The notes: generated from the letters alone by a model not told the origin. Shown: positions 1-6,445, counted from the stretch's first letter. The stretch: DNA of 7,666 bases from Desulfobacter sp. (GCA_030145005.1 JAQYWJ010000099.1:1-7666), one strand, 5' to 3'. Made by a program: numbers and translations.

Positions 1-10
1 AGGAAAGGAG
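1..10 (+). promoter_or_regulatory. Shine-Dalgarno of cobO
   Basis: The purine-rich AGGAAAGGAG lies 7 nt before the GTG at 18 and supports that non-ATG start. Its promoter, if any, is outside the window. Confidence 0.7.
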
Positions 11-17
11 CGGTTTC

Positions 18-530
18 GTGAAAGGTTACGTTCAGGTTTACACGGGCAATGGTAAAGGAAAAACAACCGCAAGCATAGGTCTTGCAGTCAGAGCGAGCGG
101 CGCCGGGCTTAGTGTATTTATTATTCAGTTTATGAAACAGGGCATGTATTCCGAAATACACGCACTTAAAAAATTAGATAATATCTTTGTAGAACAATAT
201 GGCGCAGGGCAATTTGTTAAAGGAAAACCTTCTGATGCAGAGAGAGCTATGTGCCGGCAGGGGTATGAACGGTTATGTCAAATTATTGAAGCAGGAAAGC
301 ATGATCTTGTTATCGCTGATGAGGCAAATATGGCCTGTTTTTGCGGCTTGCTTCCCGAAAAAGACCTATTGCATCTGATTGATATAAAACCTGACCATAT
401 TGAGCTTGTGGTTACCGGACGCGGCGCTCCTGCGTCTGTTATGGATAGAGCAGATCTTGTAACGGAAATGACAGAAGTTAAACATTATTATCAACAAGGT
501 GTTGTGGCCAGGGTGGGAATTGAGAAGTGA
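18..530 (+). CDS. cobO: cob(I)alamin adenosyltransferase (CobA/CobO/BtuR family)
   Basis: The 170-residue cytoplasmic enzyme transfers the adenosyl group of ATP to reduced corrinoid to make adenosylcobalamin or adenosylcobyric acid, in B12 synthesis or salvage. Visible marks are the family P-loop GNGKGKTT at residues 10-17, right after a YVQVYTG strand, then QFMKQG (37-42), a Walker-B-like LVIADEAN (97-104), VVTGRGAP (131-138), and the ADLVTEM...GIEK tail that is common in the family. Length is at the short end of the usual 170-200 residues, and nothing seems missing. The start is GTG at 18 with a strong Shine-Dalgarno. The gene overlaps the start of the following FapA-family gene, so the two are probably cotranscribed, although no functional link between them is obvious. 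Upstream cobalamin genes cannot be seen. Family assignment is very secure; cobO, cobA and btuR are alternative names for the same function. Confidence 0.95.
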   Translation: MKGYVQVYTGNGKGKTTASIGLAVRASGAGLSVFIIQFMKQGMYSEIHALKKLDNIFVEQYGAGQFVKGKPSDAERAMCRQGYERLCQIIEAGKHDLVIADEANMACFCGLLPEKDLLHLIDIKPDHIELVVTGRGAPASVMDRADLVTEMTEVKHYYQQGVVARVGIEK

Positions 531-2562
531 AATAAACAACATCAATGCGGAGCAGGCCAATACTATTCCGACATTGGCAGATCTTGCATTAAAGTACGGC
601 ACCATTTCACAGGATCAGCATGCGCACCTGTTAAAACGTTTCATCTTTAAAAAAGAGCAGGCTGATTTTGAGGATCTGTTGCGCGATCAAGGCATGGCAA
701 CGCCGTATCAACTTGGGTTGCTTAAGCTGATCCGGGAATACCAGATTGTTCGCAAAAGCGGCGAAGAATTCGGTAAAATTGCCATTGGAAAAGGCCTTGC
801 CACCATGGTCGATATCAATCAGGCATTGGACTTACAAAAAAAGGAATTTAAAAAGTCACGACATAAAAAACTTATCGGTGATATTCTTGTTGAAGCCCGG
901 ATTTTAACAACAAAACAAAAAGATCTAATCCTTAAAGAGCAGAATCTGTTTAATAAACATGATTATGACTCATCCTATAAAGAAAGCAACTCATTTGACA
1001 ATTCAGGAAAGGGTAGGGGCGGGGATGCTGAAAAACAATCTGAAATAAGTATCATCGTCAGTTCAGATCATATGACTGCCTGGATAGAAAGAAGCAATCC
1101 TGATGAAATTGCGATCACATTAAACCAGGTTAAAGATGCAGCAATGACATATGGCATTGTCAACGGTGTGTATCCTGATTCTTTTATTCAATGTTTTCTT
1201 GATGCCGGTGTTAAGAAATTTCCAGTTGCCCGGGTGGACTGCTCTAATTTTTTGAAGCGTCAAAGCAATCTTTCTTTATATATAAGTGGGGATAACGGCC
1301 AACCAATAGAGAAGAGAAAAGGTGAAGTTCTCACCGAACAGACAGATGCAGCCACAGAAATTCAAGTTGAGAACCTGTATGGTGAAAATATAAACGCTGT
1401 AGCAGGAAATGATTTTGCTGTTCGTTGTGGCGAAAATACCAGATGGTCAAGGGACAAGTTGAAAATCCTTGCCGCGAAATCCGGAATGCCGGCGCTTTCA
1501 GCCACCCGAAGCGTGTTTATTCATCCTGTGGTTCATATCCTCGAAGATGCCGATTATCGTTACGGATCCATTGAACCCTATGCCGATTTATCGGTATCAG
1601 GGACGATTACCGGTGCATATCCAATAACCGCAGGCAAGGTAAGCGCCGAGGAAATTCGGGGTGCAAATATAGATGCTATAGGCGATATCCATACCAGGGT
1701 CGGTATTTCCGATGCGATTATTCGTGCCCAGGGTGATGTCCATGCCCGGTATGTGCATAACAGCAAAATAGAGACCTTTGGCAATGTATATATTCAAAAT
1801 GAAATCATTGACTCACAGATCAGATGCAGCGGAAAATTTGAAAGTCCAAAATGCAGGGTAATTTCATCAAGAATTTATGCCAAGGGCGGGGTTATCCTCT
1901 CCGGCGTCGGGAGTGAACGGTCAGCGCCAAGCACTATTGTTGCAGGCGGCGAACAGCATGCCATTGGCCTTGTGCAAACCATTTTGGATATGATGAATTC
2001 TATTCTTGGCAAATTAGAGGACCTCAAAGACGAAAAGGACCACCAGCAGTCCCAGGCAGAAAAAATTTTTAAGAAAATGATCAAACTTAAAACGTTTCAT
2101 GACAAGGCCAAGAAAAAAAAAGATGCGTTGTTATCCGAACTTAATAAAAAAAAGGAACATATAAACGAGAAAATTTTGAAAAACATCCAAAAGCTAATTT
2201 CAACCTACGATAAAAGAATGAACAGTTCTCTGGTTACACTGAAAACAATGAATGATTCCAAAAAAGAGCATAATACATGTGTTATGGAATTGGAAAAAAA
2301 GATCTCCACAGCTACTGCCCATGCAGAAAAAGAGATTCTTTCACATGAAAAAATATTTTTTGCATATTTGGAAAAATCAAAGGAAAGAATCAGCGTTCCG
2401 ATTATTGAGATTAAAGGAAAAGCCTATGCCGGTACTATTCTGGGTGGTGTTTACCAAAGTTTGCCACTTACGGATGATAAAAACGGGTTCAAGGTTGAAG
2501 AGGTGGGAGGACAGGGAAGGGCTCCTGAATTACAATTTACCCCGCTGTTGCAGAAGTCATGA
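520..2562 (+). CDS. FapA family (DUF342) protein with MshEN-like N-terminal repeats
   Basis: Residue numbers count from the furthest upstream in-frame GTG at 499 (687 aa). I prefer TTG at 520 (680 aa) because AGGG lies 6 nt before it and the GTG has no ribosome site. Layout: residues 27-150 hold helical repeats of the form G-[LI]-[AST]-T-x-x-Q (examples near 34, 65, 99 and 134); a polar linker follows (151-185); 190-300 is the FapA N-terminal region; 333-485 is a right-handed beta-helix-like region rich in short G/V/I/D turns (SGTITGAYPITAGKV, IRAQGDVHARYV, IETFGNVYI); 497-628 is a long Lys/Glu-rich coiled coil; 633-655 is the closing IEIKGKAYAGTILGGVY segment. No signal peptide or membrane helix is apparent, so the protein is probably cytoplasmic. 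FapA proteins are linked to polar flagellar assembly in Vibrio, but many DUF342 members are unassigned and no flagellar gene is visible here. Family call firm, role uncertain. Confidence 0.85.
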   Translation: MRSEINNINAEQANTIPTLADLALKYGTISQDQHAHLLKRFIFKKEQADFEDLLRDQGMATPYQLGLLKLIREYQIVRKSGEEFGKIAIGKGLATMVDINQALDLQKKEFKKSRHKKLIGDILVEARILTTKQKDLILKEQNLFNKHDYDSSYKESNSFDNSGKGRGGDAEKQSEISIIVSSDHMTAWIERSNPDEIAITLNQVKDAAMTYGIVNGVYPDSFIQCFLDAGVKKFPVARVDCSNFLKRQSNLSLYISGDNGQPIEKRKGEVLTEQTDAATEIQVENLYGENINAVAGNDFAVRCGENTRWSRDKLKILAAKSGMPALSATRSVFIHPVVHILEDADYRYGSIEPYADLSVSGTITGAYPITAGKVSAEEIRGANIDAIGDIHTRVGISDAIIRAQGDVHARYVHNSKIETFGNVYIQNEIIDSQIRCSGKFESPKCRVISSRIYAKGGVILSGVGSERSAPSTIVAGGEQHAIGLVQTILDMMNSILGKLEDLKDEKDHQQSQAEKIFKKMIKLKTFHDKAKKKKDALLSELNKKKEHINEKILKNIQKLISTYDKRMNSSLVTLKTMNDSKKEHNTCVMELEKKISTATAHAEKEILSHEKIFFAYLEKSKERISVPIIEIKGKAYAGTILGGVYQSLPLTDDKNGFKVEEVGGQGRAPELQFTPLLQKS

Positions 2563-3150
2563 GGTTTTCAGATTGGCATGGAATAAAGACGAGTGGACAG
2601 CCCCAGAGGAATAAAGCCTGCTTTCTATCAGATGAACCTGGTTTACAGGAATTTTTATGGTGCCTGTTTCAATTTTAAGCGCTTTCTTTAATGTGCCTGG
2701 TTTTGCATAGTGGCGTACCCGAGATAGTGTGATGTGTGGTGAAAATCTTTTCTCTTTAACAAACTGATGGCATTTATTCAGTTTTGAATTGATGTCGCGC
2801 TGCAAAGTTACCACTTCCGGATTTGTCTTATCCGGCCCAATCCAGATTACTTTAGGATGGCGTGCATTTGGAAAAACGCCAAGTCGGTTAAATGTAATAT
2901 TAAAACGGGCCTTATCAGCAATCGCTTCAGATAATATTGTTTTAATACAGGGTAGCGTCTGCTCTGGAATATCTCCGAGAAATTTTAGGGTTAGATGAAA
3001 ATTTTGAGCTGAAGGCCATCCTGCATGAATGCCGGTGGAACGAATTGCCGACTGGACCCGGCTTAGCTGACGCTTCGTATGCCCGTCAAGAACGATTGCG
3101 ATAAAACATCTGATTGTAGCGTTAGCTTTATAATTTCTATCAGAATTCAA
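2557..3150 (-). CDS. thpR: RNA 2',3'-cyclic phosphodiesterase (ThpR/LigT, 2H phosphoesterase)
   Basis: A 2H-superfamily enzyme that opens 2',3'-cyclic phosphates on RNA ends; family members also show 2'-5' RNA ligase activity in vitro. Counting from the upstream TTG at 3162, the two catalytic motifs are HLTL at 56-59 (within NFHLTLKFLG) and HITL at 143-146 (within SPHITLSRVR), with the family signatures IRCFIAI (17-23), GVFPNARHPKVIWIGP (95-110) and ESRLYSSG (180-187). All features of an active enzyme are present and the length (about 197 aa) is normal. I place the start at TTG 3150 because GGAG lies 6 nt upstream; TTG 3162 is in frame but has no ribosome site, and the conserved part begins only at IRCF. 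The gene converges on and overlaps the FapA-family gene by 6 nt. It lies downstream of the radical SAM gene on the same strand, behind a hairpin pair, and seems to have its own -10 box. Confidence 0.92.
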   Translation of the reverse strand: MNSDRNYKANATIRCFIAIVLDGHTKRQLSRVQSAIRSTGIHAGWPSAQNFHLTLKFLGDIPEQTLPCIKTILSEAIADKARFNITFNRLGVFPNARHPKVIWIGPDKTNPEVVTLQRDINSKLNKCHQFVKEKRFSPHITLSRVRHYAKPGTLKKALKIETGTIKIPVNQVHLIESRLYSSGAVHSSLFHANLKTS

Positions 3151-3156
3151 GCAGAT

Positions 3157-3160
3157 CTCC
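3157..3160 (-). promoter_or_regulatory. Shine-Dalgarno deciding the thpR start
   Basis: On the minus strand GGAG is followed by 6 nt and TTG at 3150. The alternative TTG at 3162 partly overlaps this motif and has no ribosome site of its own. Confidence 0.5.
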
Positions 3161-3164
3161 AAAA

Positions 3165-3180
3165 TGTTTCATGTGGAACA
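3165..3180. other. parS-like ParB/Noc binding site candidate
   Basis: The 16-mer TGTTTCATGTGGAACA (reverse complement TGTTCCACATGAAACA) is an imperfect inverted repeat. Against the bacterial chromosomal parS consensus TGTTNCACGTGAAACA, recalled from established knowledge, the minus-strand reading differs at a single fixed position, in the central CACGTG. It lies between the thpR -10 box and the thpR start, so it could instead be an operator of that gene. No parA or parB is in the window. Confidence 0.5.
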
Positions 3181-3188
3181 AATATTGA

Positions 3189-3194
3189 ATTATA
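3189..3194 (-). promoter_or_regulatory. candidate -10 box of thpR
   Basis: A perfect TATAAT on the minus strand sits about 38 nt before the TTG at 3150, giving a leader of roughly 30 nt. The -35 region is poor (TTTAAG at 16 nt or ATTTAA at 17 nt), so the call rests on the -10 box and the position. Confidence 0.4.
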
Positions 3195-3240
3195 CGTTTA
3201 AAGAACGGGTCTTAAATAACTTGCCCATTTTACTATATCC

Positions 3241-3309
3241 GGGTGCGCGGGCGTCTCGCCCGCATCTTTACAATACTTGCGGACATGCGGGCGGGACGCC
3301 CGCGCTCCC
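3241..3309. repeat. REPIN-like pair of inverted GC-rich hairpins
   Basis: Two arms of 25 nt (3241-3265 and 3285-3309) are reverse complements with only two mismatches and are separated by 19 nt. Each arm is itself a hairpin: GCGGGCG-TCT-CGCCCGC at 3247-3263 and GCGGGCG-GGA-CGCCCGC at 3287-3303, both with perfect 7-bp stems. The unit can thus fold either as one long stem or as two small ones, like a REP doublet. It starts 8 nt downstream of the radical SAM stop codon on the minus strand, where its RNA could stabilise the upstream 3' end or attenuate transcription toward thpR. There is no U-tract to make it a classical terminator, and no RAYT transposase is present. Confidence 0.8.
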
Positions 3310-3317
3310 AGGTTAAG

Positions 3318-4400
3318 TTATTTCGGACTCATTCCTAAGATGTGGGCATGAACCTGATCTATATCCAGGGTTTCAACCCTTTCAATGATAAAAGAGAGTC
3401 CCGGGTATGTTTGGGTCAGCCGGTCAAGATTGGTTTTCCGGTTGCCCTGGAGCCGGGACAAAGACCTGGGGTGTACCTGGAGCACGACACTCTTTTTTTC
3501 CCCTGGTGGTTCAATCCCTTTCCAGCCGATCTGCCCTGTCAGCACCGTATCAATCTGTTCACAGGCCTGGTCAAACATAAGAGCGGATAAAACCAGATGA
3601 CCAAAGGCCGGGTGCCATGGACCTGCAATCATCTGGCCGGCATCATCCATCATCTCTGTGGCCTGCAGTCCTATACGTGCCACTGATACCCCTGCACACT
3701 TGAAAATCGTGACCATTTTTTTTGTCTGATCAACAGCCTGTTCAAGGCTTAACGGGACATATCGTCCGGATCGGTACCATTGGGCAAGCCTGGAGCCACC
3801 CAGCACCAGAAGAGGGTAGATCCTGGCAAAATCCGGCTCAAGTTCTGTAAGCGCTTCTGCTGTATGTACAGCACCGAAATCGTCATCTCCGGGCAGTCCA
3901 ACCATCACCTGCACACCTGTTTTAAGGCCATTGTCCTTAAGCAGGGCCATGGCTTTTCGGGTATCCTCACTGGTGTGTCCCCTTTCGGCCAGGGTAAGCA
4001 CACGATCATCCATGGACTGGACACCCAGTTCTACGGTTTCAAGACCAAAGGGCCGGGCAAGATCCAGAACCTGGCAGGTTACGGTATCCGGACGTGTGGA
4101 GCAGCGAATGCTATGGATCTGTCCCTGCCGGATCCATGGCTGAACCGCCTTAAGCAGTGCAAGTATTCTGGATGTTTCCAGTCCCAGAAAATTACCGCCG
4201 AAAAAGGCCAGTTCCACCCGGGAACGATTTTTTTTGAACTGAAGATAGGTATGGATAACATCAGACAGACGTTCTGCCTCACTGTCAAAAGTCTGCACTT
4301 CTGAAGTCTGTCTTGCGATCAGGCGCTGGTTACAGAAAACGCATAAATGGGGGCATCCCTGGTGGGGAATAAAAAAAGGAATTACCAGGGGCGGGGACAT
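3318..4400 (-). CDS. radical SAM protein, Elp3-like (COG1243-type), without acetyltransferase domain
   Basis: A 360-residue radical SAM enzyme. The [4Fe-4S] cysteines are C16, C20 and C23 in CPHLCVFC, with the unusual-looking but Elp3-like IPHQG lead-in. ELAFFGGNF (63-71) takes the place of the GGE strand; VELGVQSMDD (123-132), TGVQVMVGLPGD (161-172) and ARIYPLLVLGGS (192-203) are typical of the Elp3/YhcC branch, and ARIGLQATE (241-249) with HPAFGHLVLS (263-272) marks the short bacterial subfamily. No GNAT domain follows, so it is not a full Elp3; the substrate is unknown and tRNA modification is only a guess from relatives. The gene begins 6 nt after the RNase III stop and has no clear ribosome site, which suggests translational coupling. 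From general knowledge, a similar gene follows rnc in several Clostridia, so the pairing looks conserved across phyla. Confidence 0.85.
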   Translation of the reverse strand: MSPPLVIPFFIPHQGCPHLCVFCNQRLIARQTSEVQTFDSEAERLSDVIHTYLQFKKNRSRVELAFFGGNFLGLETSRILALLKAVQPWIRQGQIHSIRCSTRPDTVTCQVLDLARPFGLETVELGVQSMDDRVLTLAERGHTSEDTRKAMALLKDNGLKTGVQVMVGLPGDDDFGAVHTAEALTELEPDFARIYPLLVLGGSRLAQWYRSGRYVPLSLEQAVDQTKKMVTIFKCAGVSVARIGLQATEMMDDAGQMIAGPWHPAFGHLVLSALMFDQACEQIDTVLTGQIGWKGIEPPGEKKSVVLQVHPRSLSRLQGNRKTNLDRLTQTYPGLSFIIERVETLDIDQVHAHILGMSPK

Positions 4401-4406
4401 AAAGAC

Positions 4407-6029
4407 TTAGTCAGAATCCTGGTTCAAAATAGCCAGCGCTTTTCTGGCAGCATCCTGTTCAGCGGCTTTCTTGGTTTTCCCGGTACCCATGGTGGAAACC
4501 GTATCCAGGTTCAGGGCGATCTCAAATGTTTTGTCATGGTCGGGGCCCTTCTCTTTTGCCAGGGCATAATCCGGGGTTTTGCCGAAATGCTCCTGGGTAA
4601 ATTCCTGGAGACCGCTTTTATAATCAATGAAATTCGATGAGGATAGAACCTGCTGCACGGGTTTTTTAAAAAGACGGTTTACCATGGTTTGTGCTCGGTC
4701 AAATCCTGCATCCAGGTACACCGCTGCAACCACCGCTTCAAAGGTATCTGACAGAATGGAGTTTTTGTCTCGGCCGCCTGAAAGAGATTCCCCCTTACCC
4801 AGCCTAATAAAGCGGCCCAGATCAATTTTCCGGGCAATGTGCGCCAGTCCTGTTTCACTGACAAGGTTTGAGCGCAGCCTGGAAAGATCTCCCTCATTTT
4901 TCAAAGGATCACTTTCCATGAGCAGATGCCCCACACATAGTCCTAGCACCGCATCGCCCAGGAACTCAAGGCGTTCATTGTCCGTGTCGCAGGTATTCTG
5001 ATTTTCATTAAGATAGGAGCGATGACACAGGGCATTGGATAAAAAGGAGCGGGACTGAAATCGGTAATCAATATTTTGTTCAAGAATATCCAGGCGGGGA
5101 ATGGACTGGATTTCCAGCAACCGGTCGTTCAGTGTTTTGAACACGGACATAGCCACATTCAAATCACCTCTGGCCCGGCCAAGATCCACGCCTTTATTAA
5201 AGCTGCCATGGAAATCAGAGCCTCCCGTAGCCAGCAGTCCTTTACTGTGTACAATTTCAGACAGATGTTTCTTCAGGGCTGAATCATGCCCTGAATAATA
5301 GACCTCAATCCCAGCAAGTCCGTCCTCGACGAGCATGTTTACAAAGGTATCCAGGTCATGGGGACGTTGAAAATCAATGATTCCCGGATGGGCCAGAACC
5401 GGCAGGCCACCGGCATCAAGAATCAGCCGGATGGCATCCCTGCAGGATATTTTAAATTTATCAACATAGGCGGGTTTATTTTTACCCAGGTAAAGATCAA
5501 AGGCCCTGCGGAAGTTAGGCACATAACCTTTTTCCACAAGCAGTTCGGCAATGTGGGGGCGGCCTGTCTGGGAGGCGCCAAAGCGATTTTTCACCTCATC
5601 CAGGGTAATATCAAATCCCAATTCATTAAGTTTTTCAATAATTTTGGGATTTCGGTTGGCCCTGGCTTCTGCCGCACGAGCCAGGGCATCGTTTAATTTA
5701 CAGTCATAAACGGAAAACCCATATCCCAGCATATGAATGCTGCCCAGGGATTTGAACTCAGGCGGCGGAGAACACGAAATTTCAACACCGGTGATAAATT
5801 CAAACGGGTACGAATGAACAATATCTTTTATTTCCAGAATTCCGGCAATGGTATCGTGGTCAGTCAGAGCAACTGCCTCAATATCGGTATCTCCGGCCAA
5901 ATCAAGGATCTGCCTGGGCGTCAGGGATCCGTCCGACGCAGTGGAATGTGTATGAAGATCAATCAAAACCTGCTGTAAAGCCTTTGACGGGGAATTAAAT
6001 TCCCATAGCTTTCTCCATGTCTTCTTCAT
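4407..6029 (-). CDS. rnc: PHP phosphoesterase (RNase AM/YciV-like) fused to ribonuclease III
   Basis: One uninterrupted 540-residue frame. Residues 22-303 are a complete PHP domain: DLHTHS with H26 and H28, D33, LTDHD (D57, H58), GVE (E83), H99, RPH (159), LAHPG (H214) and GSDFHG (D272, H274), so every expected metal-ligand motif is present. This order and the short sequence between motifs match RNase AM/YciV/TrpH proteins, which have 5'-3' exoribonuclease and 3',5'-nucleoside bisphosphate phosphatase activities. Residues 313-465 are RNase III: ALCHRSY, NERLEFLGDAV (E352, E355, D359), EGDLSRLR (E379) and DTFEAVVAAVYLDAG (D428, E431), equivalent to E. coli E38, E41, D45, E65, D114 and E117. 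Residues 469-538 are a dsRNA-binding domain (SGLQEFTQE, GTGKTKKAAEQDAA). The linker is only about 10 residues. ATG 6029 overlaps dksA by 35 nt without a ribosome site; TTG 5966 would give MIDLHTHS, the usual PHP beginning, so the true start may be there. Confidence 0.93.
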   Translation of the reverse strand: MKKTWRKLWEFNSPSKALQQVLIDLHTHSTASDGSLTPRQILDLAGDTDIEAVALTDHDTIAGILEIKDIVHSYPFEFITGVEISCSPPPEFKSLGSIHMLGYGFSVYDCKLNDALARAAEARANRNPKIIEKLNELGFDITLDEVKNRFGASQTGRPHIAELLVEKGYVPNFRRAFDLYLGKNKPAYVDKFKISCRDAIRLILDAGGLPVLAHPGIIDFQRPHDLDTFVNMLVEDGLAGIEVYYSGHDSALKKHLSEIVHSKGLLATGGSDFHGSFNKGVDLGRARGDLNVAMSVFKTLNDRLLEIQSIPRLDILEQNIDYRFQSRSFLSNALCHRSYLNENQNTCDTDNERLEFLGDAVLGLCVGHLLMESDPLKNEGDLSRLRSNLVSETGLAHIARKIDLGRFIRLGKGESLSGGRDKNSILSDTFEAVVAAVYLDAGFDRAQTMVNRLFKKPVQQVLSSSNFIDYKSGLQEFTQEHFGKTPDYALAKEKGPDHDKTFEIALNLDTVSTMGTGKTKKAAEQDAARKALAILNQDSD

Positions 6030-6357
6030 GGGTTTTGCACTTGATGCACTGGGTCGTCACAGGCCGGGCTTTAAGCCGTTCGATGGAAATATCTTCCTCG
6101 CACATTTCACACTGGCCAAAGGTTCCGTTTTCAATCCGATCCAATGCCTTTTTAATTTTTTTAATCAGTTTGTGCTCCCGGTCCCGGATGCGCAGTTCAA
6201 AACTTCTGTCCGCTTCATGGGAGGCCCGGTCCGTGGGATCAGGAAAGTTCTCCTTGGGCTGGGTCATGCCTGTAACGGTTGTGTCGGCATGGGAAAGCAA
6301 CTCATTGAGCCGGTCAGTCAACAACGCTTTAAAAAAATCCAGATCTTCTTGTTTCAT
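5995..6357 (-). CDS. dksA: DksA/TraR family RNA polymerase-binding transcription factor
   Basis: A 120-residue DksA-type protein that enters the RNA polymerase secondary channel and, with ppGpp in model bacteria, adjusts rRNA and other stable RNA transcription. The start is ATG 6357, preceded by AAGGA at 7 nt; the in-frame ATG at 6402 has no such site. From this start, the coiled-coil tip carries the DxxDxA motif (D40, D43, A45, in FPDPTDRAS), then ELRIRDREHKLIKKIKKAL forms the second helix. The C4 zinc finger uses C83, C86, C104 and C107 (CEMC...CIKC), with ERLKARP between. All key residues of the zinc-containing class are intact and the spacing is canonical. A sigma70-like promoter lies just upstream. 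The stop overlaps or closely precedes the PHP-RNase III gene, so they are almost certainly cotranscribed. Confidence 0.93.
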   Translation of the reverse strand: MKQEDLDFFKALLTDRLNELLSHADTTVTGMTQPKENFPDPTDRASHEADRSFELRIRDREHKLIKKIKKALDRIENGTFGQCEMCEEDISIERLKARPVTTQCIKCKTHEEDMEKAMGI

Positions 6358-6364
6358 AGTGTTG

Positions 6365-6369
6365 TCCTT
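6365..6369 (-). promoter_or_regulatory. Shine-Dalgarno deciding the dksA start
   Basis: AAGGA on the minus strand, 7 nt before ATG 6357. It rules in the internal methionine over the in-frame ATG at 6402. Confidence 0.75.
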
Positions 6370-6416
6370 CTCTTTAAATAGAATTTGCGCGACACGCGAC
6401 ACCTAAAAATTTCATG

Positions 6417-6445
6417 ATTATATTCAGATATGCTTTTATTGTAAA
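6417..6445 (-). promoter_or_regulatory. sigma70-type promoter of the dksA cluster
   Basis: On the minus strand TTTACA (6440-6445) and TATAAT (6417-6422) are separated by exactly 17 nt. Initiation near 6410 would give a leader of about 53 nt. That leader includes a tandem 7-mer (GTGTCGC twice, 6389-6402). A perfect 10-bp palindrome TATCCGGATA (6459-6468) lies 13 nt upstream of the -35 and could bind a regulator. Confidence 0.75.

Noticed and set aside
2252..2614. Plus-strand 120-codon frame inside the 3' part of the FapA-family gene
   Set aside because: Fully overlaps a well-supported gene in another frame, has low-complexity Lys/Phe content and no ribosome site; a shadow.
3241..3309. Classical rho-independent terminator for the radical SAM gene
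   Set aside because: The stems are strong but no T-run follows on either strand, so the REPIN-like reading explains it better.
3780..4304. Plus-strand 174-codon frame opposite the radical SAM gene
   Set aside because: Antisense to clear catalytic motifs on the minus strand, and its translation shows no recognisable domain.
5085..5150. Separate start of an independent RNase III gene (internal ATG at PHP residue 294)
   Set aside because: The ATG lies within the PHP end, has no ribosome site, and there is no stop between the domains; a minor internal product is possible but not supported.
6017..6406. Plus-strand frames opposite dksA
   Set aside because: Ser/Arg-rich shadow translations antisense to an intact zinc-finger gene.
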